DNA from: Flavobacterium oreochromis
Lineage (GTDB): Bacteria > Bacteroidota > Bacteroidia > Flavobacteriales > Flavobacteriaceae
Length of the DNA stretch: 64,000 nt
Assembly (NCBI RefSeq): GCF_019565455.1
Contig: NZ_CP067377.1
Span: 2,362,001-2,426,000, forward strand
Direction of reading: 5' to 3'
Shown: one piece after another, positions 8,122 to 18,562 of the stretch
How positions within the stretch are numbered: the first letter of the stretch is position 1
How the letters are laid out: the number at the start of each line of letters is the position of its first letter
Notes under the pieces: model-generated
What the model saw: the letters and a program-made list of their open reading frames with translations, nothing else
The model's database searches: none
What the model was told of the DNA's origin: nothing
Translations under genes and position numbers: made by a program

Positions 8122-9830
8122 ATGGAACAGTTTATTGTATCAGCACGTAAATATAGACCTCAAACATTTAAAGATGTTGTGGGGCAGCAGGCTATTACGA
8201 ATACTTTGTTAAATGCCATTGATAATAATCATTTAGCTCAGGCATTGCTATTTACAGGGCCAAGAGGAGTTGGTAAAACAACTTGTGCTCGAATTTTAGC
8301 AAGAAAAATTAATCAAGAAGGGTATGATGATCCTAATGAAGATTTTGCTTTTAATGTATTTGAGTTAGATGCTGCTTCAAATAACTCGGTAGATGATATA
8401 CGTAATTTAATTGATCAAGTACGTATACCACCTCAAACAGGTAAATATAAAGTTTATATTATAGATGAGGTACATATGTTGTCAACCGCAGCTTTTAATG
8501 CTTTTTTAAAAACATTAGAAGAGCCTCCAAAGCACGCTATATTTATACTGGCTACAACTGAAAAACATAAAATTATACCTACGATTTTATCTCGTTGTCA
8601 GATTTTTGATTTTAAAAGGATTACAGTAAAAGATGCTAAAGAACATTTAGCCGAAGTAGCTAGAAGTCAAGATATCGTTTTTGAAGATGATGCTCTGCAT
8701 ATAATAGCCCAGAAAGCTGATGGTGCTATGCGTGATGCTTTATCTATTTTTGATCGAGTAGTTTCTTATTGTGGGAAAAATTTAACAAGAGCCGCAGTTA
8801 CAGAAAATTTAAATGTTCTTGATTTTGAATATTACATTAAAGTAACAGATTTAATTTTAGAAAATAAAATTCCAGATTTATTATTAGCTTATAATGAAAT
8901 TTTAGCAAAAGGTTTTGATAGTCATCACTTCGTTGCAGGTTTAGCTTCACATTTTAGAAATTTATTAGTTTGTAAAAATCCAGCAACGTTAATACTTTTA
9001 GAAGCAGGAGAGCATGCTCAAAAATTATATGGAGAGCAAGCGCAAAAAGCCTCACAAGATTTTTTATTACAAGGAATTGAGTTAGCTAATGATTGTGATT
9101 TAAAATATAAAACATCTCAAAATCAACGACTTTTAGTAGAGTTGTGTTTAATGCAGTTAGCCTCTATCACTTTTGATGGAGAAAAAAAAAAGCTAACTCA
9201 TTTATAATTCCTCCCACTTATTATAAAAACACTAGTTTTTCTATTACAGAAGTAAAACAAGTGGTTGTACCTCAGCAATCTCAGGTGTCTAGTGAAGTAA
9301 AGGATACTACAAATGAAACAAAAGTAGTTGCTAAAATAGAACCTAAGCCAGAACCTAGTCAAAATATAGGACCTAAAGTATCTTCTTTGTCTTTGTCTAG
9401 TATAAGGATCAAAAAAGAATTAGAAGCGCAGTTAAAACCAGAACAAAAACATCATGATGAATTGCCTGTAGAACCATTTACTGAAACAGAAATGTTAGAA
9501 CAATGGTTGAAATATGCACAAAAACTAGGTAATAAAGGGTATAAGATTTTAGAATCTTTGATGTTGATTAATGATCCTGTTTTAGAAGGAACTACTATTA
9601 TTCACGAATTACCTAATGAAAGTTCAAAAATAGATTTTGAAGGAGAAAAACATGATTTATTAGGTTACCTAAGAGGAAAACTACACAATCATACCATTAA
9701 TTTAGAAATCAGACTAAACGAAACCATTGAAACCAAAAAAGCTTTTACAGCAGAGGAAAAATATCAATTAATGCGTGATATTAATCCTGCTTTAGATGTG
9801 TTGAGAAAGTTGTTCGATTTAGATGTTTAG
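8122..9830 (+). CDS. dnaX: DNA polymerase III gamma/tau subunit, interrupted at an A10 run
   Basis: The clamp-loader ATPase; 569 aa if both parts are joined. The first 361 codons form a complete gamma-type core. They show RPQTFKDVVGQ, the Walker A GPRGVGKTT, the zinc region reduced to a Cys-poor loop, Walker B YIIDEVHMLS and sensor 1 LATTEKHKI. The zero frame then stops after EKKKLTHL. The -1 frame continues without a stop for 213 codons: a linker rich in Pro/Lys/Gln, then a tau-like C-terminal domain. The junction is an A10G run (9182-9192). It may be programmed slippage producing gamma and tau, or one A lost in sequencing. Confidence 0.9.
9182..9191 (+). other. A10 slippery run at the dnaX gamma/tau junction
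   Basis: Read in the zero frame the run ends A AAA AAG, the same heptamer and phase used for programmed -1 frameshifting in E. coli dnaX. A -1 step leads into the long tau frame, while the zero frame stops four codons later at TAA. Transcriptional slippage on A9 is known for Thermus dnaX. No strong downstream stem-loop was seen. Confidence 0.5.
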
Positions 9831-10114
9831 GTCTAAATTTTTTATTCAAATATCTTATATCTTCAATATTAATTTACTTTAACTATTTGTATATAGATAT
9901 TTTATAGTTGCTCTTTTAATGATACTAAATTAGTATAATAATAATTGATCTTTTATAAAAAAATCTAGGGATATAAAGGAAATAAAATAGTGTTTTCTAT
10001 TCATTCAAATTAATTTTACTATTTACTTCTGTTAAGTTTAATTTTTTTACACTTTTTAATGTGACTTATTTTTATTATTATCTAAGAACTCTCTCTTTTT
10101 AATAGTAAAACCAT

Positions 10115-10169
10115 GTCATTTTGACTTCTTTTTTTTGATTTTTTAAAAAAAATAAAGACATTATGTCTT
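10115..10169 (+). promoter_or_regulatory. Candidate heat-shock control region of clpB
   Basis: Two inverted repeats lie 105-160 nt upstream of clpB: GTCA-TTT-TGAC (10115-10125) and AAGACAT-T-ATGTCTT (10155-10169). The second runs into CTTGAAAA, which resembles a sigma-32 -35 box. No CIRCE (HrcA) sequence and no TAnnTTTG element are present. The rest of the 443-nt intergenic region (9831-10273) shows nothing else. The regulatory role is inferred. Confidence 0.4.
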
Positions 10170-10273
10170 GAAAAGTACAATGGAACATAAATTGTCTATT
10201 CTTATGCAAAGAAAATAACTCTAAACATGAGTTAAGAATTACAGTTAAAAAGTAAAATCCAAAACTAGAAAAA

Positions 10274-12865
10274 ATGAACTTAAATAATTTAACAATTAAA
10301 TCACAAGAAGCCTTGCAGCAAGCACAACAAATTGCGCAAGGTAATGATCAACAACAATTAGAAAATGAACATATTTTTAAAGGAATTTTAGAAGTTGATG
10401 AAAATGTAGCCCCGTTTATCTTAAAAAAATTAAATGTAAATGTAGAGCTCTTTAAGAAGATATTAGAAAGTACTATTCAAAGTTTCCCAAAAGTATCGGG
10501 TGGTGATTTAATGCTTTCTCGTGATGCGAATACGTCATTAATAGAAGCAAATAATATTGCTAAAAAGATGAATGATGAGTATGTTTCTATTGAACATTTA
10601 ATTTTAGCTATTTTTAAATCAAAAAGTAAAGTAGCTCAAATATTAAAAGATCAAGGTGTTACAGAAAAAGGACTTGAAAGTGCCATTGCTGAAATACGAA
10701 AAGGTGAGCGAGTTACATCTGCATCTGCCGAAGAAACATATAATTCATTAAATAAATACGCTAAAAATTTAAATGAATTAGCTAGAACAGGAAAGTTAGA
10801 TCCAGTTATAGGAAGAGACGAAGAAATAAGAAGAGTCTTACAAATATTAACAAGACGTACAAAAAATAATCCAATGCTTATAGGGGAGCCAGGAGTAGGA
10901 AAAACAGCTATAGCAGAAGGATTAGCGCATAGGATTGTAGATGGAGATGTTCCAGAAAATCTTAAAAATAAAATAGTTTATTCTTTAGATATGGGAGCTC
11001 TTATAGCAGGAGCAAAATACAAAGGAGAGTTTGAAGAACGTTTAAAATCAGTAGTAAAAGAAGTAACTTCTGCTGAAGGAGATATCGTCTTATTTATAGA
11101 TGAAATTCACACATTAGTTGGTGCTGGTGGAGGAGAAGGAGCTATGGATGCAGCTAATATTTTAAAGCCAGCTTTAGCTAGAGGTGAATTAAGAGCTATT
11201 GGGGCAACCACTTTAGATGAATATCAAAAATATTTTGAAAAAGACAAAGCATTAGAAAGACGTTTTCAAAAAGTTAATATTGATGAACCTGATACAGAAA
11301 GTGCTATTTCTATTTTAAGAGGTATCAAAGAAAAATATGAAACCCATCATAAAGTACGTATTAAAGATGACGCTATTATAGCAGCAGTCGAGTTGTCTCA
11401 ACGTTATATAACAAATCGTTTTTTACCAGATAAAGCTATTGATTTAATGGATGAAGCGGCCTCTAAATTGCGTATGGAAATTAATTCAAAACCAGAAGAA
11501 TTAGATGTCTTGGATCGAAAAATTATGCAATTAGAAATTGAAATTGAAGCAATAAAAAGAGAAAATGATGAAATTAAGTTAAAAACTTTAGGTTTAGATT
11601 TAGCTAATTTAAAAGAAGAAAGAAATGATATCTTTGCTCGTTGGAAATCTGAAAAAGATCTAGTAGATGCAATTCAAAGCGTAAAATTAATAATTGAAGA
11701 TCTTAAAATAGAAGCTGAAAGAGCAGAGAGAGAGGGAGATTATGGGAAAGTAGCAGAAATCAGATATGGAAAAATAAAAGAAGCCCAAGAAAATCTAGAT
11801 AATTTGCAAAAACAATTAAATGAAAATCAACAAGGAAATTCTTTAATAAAAGAAGAAGTTACACAAGATGATATTGCAGAAGTTGTAGCAAAATGGACAG
11901 GAATACCGGTTGTTAAAATGTTACAAAGTGAACGAGAAAAATTATTAAAATTAGAAGATGAATTACATAAAAGAGTAGTAGGTCAAGAAGAAGCAATACA
12001 AGCTATTAGTGATGCAGTGCGTAGAAGTCGTGCAGGACTACAAGATGTAAAAAAACCAATTGGATCATTCTTATTTCTAGGTACAACAGGTGTTGGTAAA
12101 ACAGAATTAGCAAAAGCTTTAGCAGAATATCTTTTTGATGATGAAAATGCTATGACTCGTATTGATATGAGTGAATACCAAGAACGTCATAGTGTAAGTA
12201 GATTAGTAGGAGCTCCTCCAGGTTATGTAGGATATGATGAAGGAGGTCAACTAACAGAAGCAGTTCGAAGAAAGCCATATTCTGTAGTTTTATTAGATGA
12301 AATAGAAAAAGCACATCCAGATACCTTTAATATTTTATTGCAAGTTTTAGATGAAGGAAGATTAACTGATAATAAAGGAAGACTAGCTGATTTTAAAAAT
12401 ACAATCATTATAATGACATCTAATATAGGAAGTCAGATAATACAAGAAAAATTTGAAAACTTAGCAGGATCTATAGAAGCTGCTACTGAATTAGCAAAAG
12501 TAGAAGTCTTAGGTTTGCTTAAACAAACAGTTCGCCCAGAATTCATTAATAGAATAGATGAAATAGTTATGTTTACACCGTTAAGTAATGCTAATATTAG
12601 AGAAATTGTAGCTTTTCAATTAAAAAGCGTAACGAAAATGTTAGCACATCAAAACATAACTATGGATGCAACACCAGAAGCGATTACCTATTTATCAGAA
12701 AAAGGATTTGATCCAGAATTTGGAGCAAGACCTGTAAAAAGAGTAATTCAAAGAGAAGTTTTAAATCAATTATCTAAAGAAATTCTAGCTGGAAAAGTAA
12801 CTACAGAAAGCATGATTCTTTTAGATTGTTTTGATAATCAATTAGTTTTTAGAAATCAAAATTAA
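10274..12865 (+). CDS. clpB: Chaperone ClpB (disaggregase)
   Basis: An 863-aa hexameric AAA+ protein that extracts proteins from aggregates together with DnaK. The order is the Clp N-domain repeats (1-145), the first AAA+ module with Walker A GEPGVGKT at 204-211 and [14 protein letters not shown], a long coiled-coil middle domain at about 400-530 (ClpB-specific, here KREND to [12 protein letters not shown]), and the second module with GTTGVGKT and [13 protein letters not shown]. The ClpP-binding loop of ClpA/C/X is absent. The gene is intact, monocistronic, and ends in a strong terminator. Confidence 0.97.
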   Translation: MNLNNLTIKSQEALQQAQQIAQGNDQQQLENEHIFKGILEVDENVAPFILKKLNVNVELFKKILESTIQSFPKVSGGDLMLSRDANTSLIEANNIAKKMNDEYVSIEHLILAIFKSKSKVAQILKDQGVTEKGLESAIAEIRKGERVTSASAEETYNSLNKYAKNLNELARTGKLDPVIGRDEEIRRVLQILTRRTKNNPMLIGEPGVGKTAIAEGLAHRIVDGDVPENLKNKIVYSLDMGALIAGAKYKGEFEERLKSVVKEVTSAEGDIVLFIDEIHTLVGAGGGEGAMDAANILKPALARGELRAIGATTLDEYQKYFEKDKALERRFQKVNIDEPDTESAISILRGIKEKYETHHKVRIKDDAIIAAVELSQRYITNRFLPDKAIDLMDEAASKLRMEINSKPEELDVLDRKIMQLEIEIEAIKRENDEIKLKTLGLDLANLKEERNDIFARWKSEKDLVDAIQSVKLIIEDLKIEAERAEREGDYGKVAEIRYGKIKEAQENLDNLQKQLNENQQGNSLIKEEVTQDDIAEVVAKWTGIPVVKMLQSEREKLLKLEDELHKRVVGQEEAIQAISDAVRRSRAGLQDVKKPIGSFLFLGTTGVGKTELAKALAEYLFDDENAMTRIDMSEYQERHSVSRLVGAPPGYVGYDEGGQLTEAVRRKPYSVVLLDEIEKAHPDTFNILLQVLDEGRLTDNKGRLADFKNTIIIMTSNIGSQIIQEKFENLAGSIEAATELAKVEVLGLLKQTVRPEFINRIDEIVMFTPLSNANIREIVAFQLKSVTKMLAHQNITMDATPEAITYLSEKGFDPEFGARPVKRVIQREVLNQLSKEILAGKVTTESMILLDCFDNQLVFRNQN

Positions 12866-12891
12866 AAAACTAATTTTCGGTTAGATTTAGA

Positions 12892-12928
12892 AAAAAACTA
12901 ATAAGACATAAAGCCTTATTAGTTTTTT
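12892..12928 (+). terminator. Intrinsic terminator after clpB
   Basis: Perfect 14-bp stem AAAAAACTAATAAG / CTTATTAGTTTTTT with a 9-nt loop and a built-in T6 tail. Confidence 0.9.
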
Positions 12929-13045
12929 CTTTTAAAATATTTAGTTTTAGAATAAAAAATAATGTTAAATATTTAAAATGTTGTTTAGCTAAAAATAAAT
13001 TAACATTTTTTTAATGATTGCTTTTAAATTACTTTCTGATTTCGT

Positions 13046-13053
13046 TATATTTG
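13046..13053 (+). promoter_or_regulatory. -7 element TATATTTG of the glp operon
   Basis: Perfect TAnnTTTG match 21 nt before the glpK ATG at 13075. It lies within a longer in-frame extension that starts at 13018, which shows that the extension is not translated. Confidence 0.7.
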
Positions 13054-13074
13054 ATAAAACTATGCACGCATATT

Positions 13075-14562
13075 ATGTCAAAATATATTTTATCATTAGA
13101 TCAAGGAACTACAAGTAGTCGTTCTATATTATTTGATTTACAAGGGAATGTTGTAGCAGTATCCCAAAAAGAATTTTCTCAAATATTTCCCATTCCAGGT
13201 TGGGTAGAACATGATCCTATTGAAATTTGGGAATCACAACTCTCAACGATTTTTCAAGTCTTAGAAAAAGCACAAATTAAAACCTCTGAAATTAAAGCCA
13301 TTGGTATAACTAATCAACGTGAAACAACTGTATTATGGGATAAAAAAACAGGAAAGCCTATTTATAATGCAATTGTTTGGCAAGATAGAAGAACAGCTGT
13401 TCTTTGCGATGATCTAAAATCAAGAGGATTAAATAATATAATTCAACAAAAAACAGGCTTGGTAGTTGACTCCTATTTTAGTGGAACTAAAGTAAAATGG
13501 ATTTTAGATCATGTTCAAGATGCAAGAAAAATGGCAGAGCAAAATGAAATTTTATTTGGAACTATTGATTCTTGGTTACTTTGGAATTTAACCCAAGGGA
13601 AAGTTCATGCTACTGATGTAAGTAATGCAAGTCGTACGTTATTATGTAATATTCATAATTGTGAATGGGATGAAGAATTATTAGAAATTCTAAACGTTCC
13701 GATGAATATTTTACCAGAAATTTGTAGTAGTAGTGAAATTTATGGTTATACTAATGTCTTAGATCCAGATATTAATATCCCAATTGCAGGTATAGCGGGA
13801 GATCAACAAGCCGCTTTATTTGGACAAATGTGTATTCAGCCAGGTATGGTTAAAAATACATACGGAACAGGCTGTTTTATGTTAATGAACACAGGAGAAG
13901 AATTAATTCCATCTCAAAATCATTTGCTAACAACAGTTGCTTGGAAAATAAATGGAATAACACATTATGCCTTAGAAGGAAGTGTTTTTATAGCAGGAGC
14001 AGTTGTTCAATGGTTGCGTGATGGATTAGGAATTATACAATCTTCGGAAGAGATAGAAACCTTAGCAGCTACTGTAGAAACGAATGAAGGAGTTTATGTC
14101 GTACCTGCTTTTGCTGGATTAGGAGCCCCTTATTGGAATCAACATGCAAGAGGAACTATTACAGGTTTAACCAGAGGAACTACAGCAGGCCATATAGCTA
14201 GAGCATCTTTAGAAAGTATAGCATATCAAACTCGAGATGTTTTGTTAGCAATGCAAGCAGATAGTCATATTTATATAAAAGAACTGCGTGTAGATGGAGG
14301 GGCAACAGTTAATAATCTCCTTATGCAGTTTCAAGCTGATGTATTAAATACTAAAGTAATACGACCTATTATTACAGAAACAACCGCTTTAGGAGCTGCT
14401 TATTTAGCTGGCTTAGCAGTTGGTTTTTGGAAAAATATAGACGAATTGCAACAACAATGGCAGGTAGAAAAAATATTTACTTCTACTATCGAACCAGAAA
14501 TACGAAATACCCTAAATGAAGGTTGGAAAAAAGCCATTAGTGCATCAGAAGCATTTATATAA
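13075..14562 (+). CDS. glpK: Glycerol kinase
   Basis: A 495-aa FGGY-family kinase that phosphorylates glycerol to sn-glycerol 3-phosphate. The N-terminal ATPase fold opens with [30 protein letters not shown], the substrate region [37 protein letters not shown] and the C-terminal [16 protein letters not shown] are all typical. The start at 13075 follows the promoter and gives the normal family length. It is the first gene of a tight operon: its stop abuts the glpD ATG with no gap, and glpF follows. Confidence 0.97.
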   Translation: MSKYILSLDQGTTSSRSILFDLQGNVVAVSQKEFSQIFPIPGWVEHDPIEIWESQLSTIFQVLEKAQIKTSEIKAIGITNQRETTVLWDKKTGKPIYNAIVWQDRRTAVLCDDLKSRGLNNIIQQKTGLVVDSYFSGTKVKWILDHVQDARKMAEQNEILFGTIDSWLLWNLTQGKVHATDVSNASRTLLCNIHNCEWDEELLEILNVPMNILPEICSSSEIYGYTNVLDPDINIPIAGIAGDQQAALFGQMCIQPGMVKNTYGTGCFMLMNTGEELIPSQNHLLTTVAWKINGITHYALEGSVFIAGAVVQWLRDGLGIIQSSEEIETLAATVETNEGVYVVPAFAGLGAPYWNQHARGTITGLTRGTTAGHIARASLESIAYQTRDVLLAMQADSHIYIKELRVDGGATVNNLLMQFQADVLNTKVIRPIITETTALGAAYLAGLAVGFWKNIDELQQQWQVEKIFTSTIEPEIRNTLNEGWKKAISASEAFI

Positions 14563-16116
14563 ATGAATAGACAAGATCAAATTCATATCCTAAAATCCAC
14601 TAACGATTTTGATATTATAATAATCGGAGGGGGAGCTACAGGGTTAGGATGTGCTGTAGATGCAGCATCTAGAGGATATAAAACATTATTAGTTGAAAAA
14701 AACGATTTTGCAAAAGGAACTTCCAGTAGAGCTACAAAATTAGTTCATGGAGGGGTTCGGTATTTAGCACAAGGGAATATACATTTAGTTAGAGAAGCTC
14801 TATTAGAAAGAGGAAGATTGTTACGTAATGCACCTCATGTCTGTAGGAAAATTCCTTTTGTTATGCCAGCTTATAATGGGTATGATAAATGGTTTTATGG
14901 TATAGGGCTTTGGATTTATGAATTATTATCTGGTAAATTAAGTCTAGGACCTACCCAATTCTTATCAAAAAAACAGACAAAAGAATACCTTCCCGATTTA
15001 AATCCAAAAAAGTTATTTGGAGGAGTTTTGTATTATGATGGTCAGTTTGATGATAGTAGATTAGCAATTAACTTAGCTCAAACAGCTATTGAACAAGGAG
15101 CAATAGTAGTTAATTATTTCGAAGTAACTGATTTTATAAAAGAAAAAGAATACTTAAAAGGAATTAAAGTAAAAGATGTATTTACTCAAGAAGAATTCTA
15201 TTTTAGATCAAAAATAATTATTAATGCTACAGGGGTTTTTGCTGATGATCTTTTATATCTAGCTGAAAAGAATATTTCTAAAACAATAGCACCGTCACAA
15301 GGAATACATTTAGTAGTTGATTCTCATTTTTTTAATACTAATCACGCATTAATGATGCCTAAAACTGATGATGGAAGAGTTTTTTTGTTATTCCTTGGTA
15401 TGATAAAATAATTTTAGGGACAACAGATACGCCTGTTAATAAAGTTTTAGTAGAACCTTTAGCTTTAGAACAAGAAATACAATTTGTTTTAGATCATTTT
15501 AATAAATACTCTTTAAATAAAATAAAGAAGAATGATGTTAAAAGTGTTTTTGTAGGTCTAAGACCTTTAGTAAAAAAAAGCTGATGTAAATACTACTAAA
15601 GTAATGCCTAGAGATCATGTCGTAACGATCTTTCCTTCTGGTTTAATTCATGTTATTGGAGGGAAATGGACAACTTATAGAAGTATAGCTGAACATACCC
15701 TAAATGTAGCCATTCAAGCAGCTAATTTGCCTCCTAAAAAATGTAGAACAAAACAACTTAAGATACATGGTTCAATTGATTTAAATGAAGCTTCTCATAT
15801 GTCTATTTATGGAACCGATGCTCCTAAAATAAAAGAATTATTTTATGAAAATGAAGAACTAACGAATTTAATTCATCCTAAATACCCCTACACAAAAGCA
15901 GAAGTAGTATGGTTTATTCGTAATGAAATGGCTCAAACAATAGAAGATATTTTAGCAAGACGTATTCGATTATTGTTTTTAGACGCATTTGCTTGCCTAC
16001 AATGCGTAGAAACAGTTGCGCAAATAATAGCTTTAGAAAAAGGAAAAACACTCCAGAGTATGGAAAAAGAAATAAACGAATTTAAACAATTAACGAATCA
16101 ATATTTAATTAATTAA
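14563..16116 (+). CDS. glpD: Glycerol-3-phosphate dehydrogenase, FAD (two compensating frameshifts)
   Basis: Membrane-associated respiratory enzyme that oxidises glycerol 3-phosphate to dihydroxyacetone phosphate; 517 aa when restored. The N-terminal FAD-binding motif IIIGGGATGLGCAVDAASRG is followed by KGTSSRATKLVHGGVRYL and DDSRLAINLA. The later part has GLRPLVKK, VIGGKWTTYRSIAE and the C-terminal helical domain. The frame is lost by a missing T in T7 (15380-15386) and regained by an extra A in A8 (15572-15579), leaving about 64 codons in another frame. The 2-nt gap to glpF and zero gap to glpK make it an operon. Confidence 0.93.
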
Positions 16117-16118
16117 AA

Positions 16119-16829
16119 ATGATGAATCCTTTTTTAGCAGAATTTATAGGAACCATGATCCTATTACTATTAGGTAATGGTGTCGTTGCCAATGTTGTTT
16201 TAAACAAAACAAAAGGTAATAATGGTGGATGGATTGTAATAACCTTTGGATGGGCAATAGCTGTTTTCGTAGGAGTATATATGACCGCTTCAAGTAGTGG
16301 AGCTCATTTAAACCCCATTGTGTCAATGGCTTTAGCAATTCAAGGAAAATTAACATGGACAGATTTACCTTTTTATGTTTTATCTCAATTTTTAGGTGCA
16401 ATGGTAGGTTCATTATTTGTTTATTTTGCATATAAACAACATTATGACGAAACGGAAGATATAGGATTAATAAAAGCTACTTTTTGTAATGAACCCGCAA
16501 TTCGAAATGTTTTTCATAATTTAATTTCAGAAATAATAGCAACTTTTGCTTTAGTTATAGGTATATTATTTTTAACAGGGCCAAAAGCTTCTTTAGGAAG
16601 TTTAGACGCATTACCTGTTGCCCTATTAGTATTAGGAATAGGACTTTCATTAGGAGGAGCAACAGGGTATGCTATTAATCCAGCACGTGATCTAGGACCT
16701 CGTATTTTATACGCTATTTTACCTATTAAACATAAAGGAAGTCCTGATTGGAAATATAGTTGGATTCCTGTTTTAGGACCTGTTTTAGGAAGTTTATTAG
16801 CTGTTTGTTTTTTTAGTTTACTGAATTAA
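16119..16829 (+). CDS. glpF: Glycerol uptake facilitator (aquaglyceroporin)
   Basis: A 236-aa MIP-family channel for glycerol across the inner membrane, with six predicted membrane helices. The two half-helix motifs are visible: HLNPIVS in the first repeat (NPI rather than the usual NPA) and INPARDLGPR in the second. The Asp after NPAR is the hallmark of glycerol-conducting members as opposed to water-only aquaporins. Last gene of the glpK-glpD-glpF operon, so uptake, phosphorylation and oxidation are co-expressed. Confidence 0.95.
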   Translation: MMNPFLAEFIGTMILLLLGNGVVANVVLNKTKGNNGGWIVITFGWAIAVFVGVYMTASSSGAHLNPIVSMALAIQGKLTWTDLPFYVLSQFLGAMVGSLFVYFAYKQHYDETEDIGLIKATFCNEPAIRNVFHNLISEIIATFALVIGILFLTGPKASLGSLDALPVALLVLGIGLSLGGATGYAINPARDLGPRILYAILPIKHKGSPDWKYSWIPVLGPVLGSLLAVCFFSLLN

Positions 16830-16916
16830 ATTTGCATAAGTATAGAAATTAAAGTAGTAGTTGTTAAGGATAAAAGCTAAAAATATTTTACCGAATATGT
16901 TAAAAAAATATATTTT

Positions 16917-16949
16917 TTTGTTATTATAGAAAAAATAATTATAACTTTG
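16917..16949 (+). promoter_or_regulatory. Promoter: TTTG (16917-16920), 21 nt, TAACTTTG (16942-16949)
   Basis: Complete Bacteroidota promoter with 21-nt spacing, about 90 nt upstream of the sigma factor start. It leaves an untranslated leader of roughly 80 nt. Confidence 0.75.
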
Positions 16950-17038
16950 TGTTATAACACTTAAACACAACGCCTATAAAGCAATAATACTTTTAATTAT
17001 AGTTTTTTTTATCCAAATAACTTTAAAAAGTATTGTTT

Positions 17039-17629
17039 ATGACTACTACTTCAATTTCAGATGCACTCTTAGTAAAGAGCTATATAGAAGGTAATGAAAA
17101 TGCCTTAGCTCAATTGATTGATCGTCATCAAACTAAAATCTACAGCTTTATTTATTCAAAAGTTCAAGATAGCGAAATAGCAAATGATATTTTTCAAGAT
17201 GTCTTTATTAAAGTTATTAAAACTTTAAAAGGAGGAGGAAAACATTATAATGAAGAAGGAAAGTTTCTGCCTTGGGTTATGAGAATAGCTCATAATTTAG
17301 TGATCGATACCTTTAGAAGAGAACGAAAAATGCCTAAGTATAGGGATACAGAAGAATTCTCTGTTTTTTCTCTCATTACAGATGGATCTCCTAATGTTGA
17401 AATGAAGATGATTGCAGATCAGGTAGAAAATGATCTAATTCGTCTTATAGAACAATTACCAGATGATCAGCGCCAAGTGTTAGAGATGCGTATATATGAT
17501 GATCTTAGCTTTAAGGAAATTGCAGAAATTACAGGAGTTAGCATCAATACAGCTTTAGGGCGTATGCGCTATGCACTACTTAATATGAGAAGGAGCATAG
17601 AAAAAAATAATATTACTTTAGCTAGTTAA
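17039..17629 (+). CDS. RNA polymerase sigma factor, sigma-70 family (ECF-type)
   Basis: A 196-aa sigma factor with only regions 2 and 4. Region 2 spans roughly residues 10-95, with DRHQTKIYSFIYSKV, NDIFQDVFIKV and PWVMRIAHNLVIDTFRRERK (core and -10 contacts). Region 4 at 130-185 has LPDDQRQVLEMRIYDDLSFKEIAEITGVS-type helix-turn-helix. The ATG at 17039 is preferred over a TTG two codons earlier. No anti-sigma gene is adjacent. A 43-codon ORF follows. The regulon cannot be told from this sequence. Confidence 0.88.
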   Translation: MTTTSISDALLVKSYIEGNENALAQLIDRHQTKIYSFIYSKVQDSEIANDIFQDVFIKVIKTLKGGGKHYNEEGKFLPWVMRIAHNLVIDTFRRERKMPKYRDTEEFSVFSLITDGSPNVEMKMIADQVENDLIRLIEQLPDDQRQVLEMRIYDDLSFKEIAEITGVSINTALGRMRYALLNMRRSIEKNNITLAS

Positions 17630-17683
17630 TAATAAAAAGACAAAGTTTGCGTTATATTCTAAAAGAATTTAGAAAAATAAATT

Positions 17684-17815
17684 ATGGCAAAACTTTACAC
17701 AAAGACACTACCTCAATTTTCTAAAATGATGCCTGAAAAAGAAACAGTACATTTTATATTGAGTTATTCTAAAGCCTTAAAAATTATAAAAGCAGATGGT
17801 AAAAATTTGAGTTAG
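17684..17815 (+). CDS. Small protein downstream of the sigma factor, 43 aa
   Basis: ATG at 17684 opens a 43-codon frame beginning MAKLYTKTLPQFSKMMPEKE and ending in an amphipathic ETVHFILSYSKALKII segment before TAG. It sits 54 nt after the sigma factor stop on the same strand and before a terminator, so it is probably co-transcribed. The stretch KETVxFxLxYSKALK resembles short proteins I recall in flavobacteria, but I have no assigned function for it. It is too short for ordinary gene callers. Confidence 0.5.
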   Translation: MAKLYTKTLPQFSKMMPEKETVHFILSYSKALKIIKADGKNLS

Positions 17816-17855
17816 TTACCAACTAATACTTGATTATGCAATGTCTAATGTCTAA

Positions 17856-17887
17856 AAGCATCCTAATTATTTCAGGATGCTTTTTTT
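17856..17887. terminator. Bidirectional terminator between the small ORF and nth
   Basis: 9-bp perfect stem AAGCATCCT / AGGATGCTT with a 9-nt loop and a T7 tail on the plus strand. It overlaps the last codons and stop of the convergent nth gene. Confidence 0.8.
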
Positions 17888-18529
17888 ATTATATTCTTTT
17901 AATACACTACTTCTTCCAATCGTTTTAGTGATGATATCATTTTCAAGTTTCCACCCTCTTGCGGGAGAATACTCTCTTCCATACCATATAATTTGCAAAT
18001 GAAGATCATTCCACGTTTCTTTAGGAAAAAGTCTTTTAGCATCTTTTTCAGTTTGTTGTACAGAAGAACCATCTGATAAATTCCAACGATACATTAACCG
18101 ATGAATATGAGTGTCTACAGGAAAAGCAGGAATTCCAAAAGCTTGACTCATAACAACACTTGCTGTTTTATGACCTACTGCTGGTAATGCTTCTAGTGCA
18201 TCAAAACATGCTGGAACTATGCCATTGTACTTTTCAATTAAAATTTGTGATAATCCATAAATTCCTTTTGATTTCATAGGAGATAAGCCACAAGGTCTAA
18301 TGATGTCTTGTATTTCTTCAATACTTAATTTAACCATGTCATAAGGATTGTCTGCCTTAGCAAAAAGAAGAGGCGTAATTTGATTAACCCTTACATCAGT
18401 ACATTGAGCTGAAAGTAAAACAGCTATTAATAAAGTATAAGGATCTTTATGGTCTAAAGGAATAGGAATAGTAGGATAGAGCTCATTAAGAGTGTTAATT
18501 ACGAAATTAACTTTTTCTGCTTTGTTCAT
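17867..18529 (-). CDS. nth: Endonuclease III-like DNA glycosylase, no Fe-S cluster
   Basis: A 220-aa bifunctional DNA glycosylase/AP lyase that removes oxidised pyrimidines. The helix-hairpin-helix LEALPAVGHKTASVV carries the catalytic lysine K121, and FPVDTHIHR carries the catalytic Asp D139, at nearly the same positions as E. coli. The C-terminal four-cysteine loop that binds the 4Fe-4S cluster is missing: the region reads WYGREYSPARGWKLENDI with no cysteines. It is divergent from bcp with about 33 nt between starts. Confidence 0.9.
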   Translation of the reverse strand: MNKAEKVNFVINTLNELYPTIPIPLDHKDPYTLLIAVLLSAQCTDVRVNQITPLLFAKADNPYDMVKLSIEEIQDIIRPCGLSPMKSKGIYGLSQILIEKYNGIVPACFDALEALPAVGHKTASVVMSQAFGIPAFPVDTHIHRLMYRWNLSDGSSVQQTEKDAKRLFPKETWNDLHLQIIWYGREYSPARGWKLENDIITKTIGRSSVLKEYNKKSILK

Positions 18530-18545
18530 TATTATTTATTTTTAC

Positions 18546-18553
18546 CAAAAATA
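18546..18553 (-). promoter_or_regulatory. -7 element TATTTTTG of nth
   Basis: TAnnTTTG match on the minus strand 16 nt upstream of the nth ATG. It lies in the short region shared with the divergent bcp gene. Confidence 0.55.
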
Positions 18554-18562
18554 AGTAAAACA

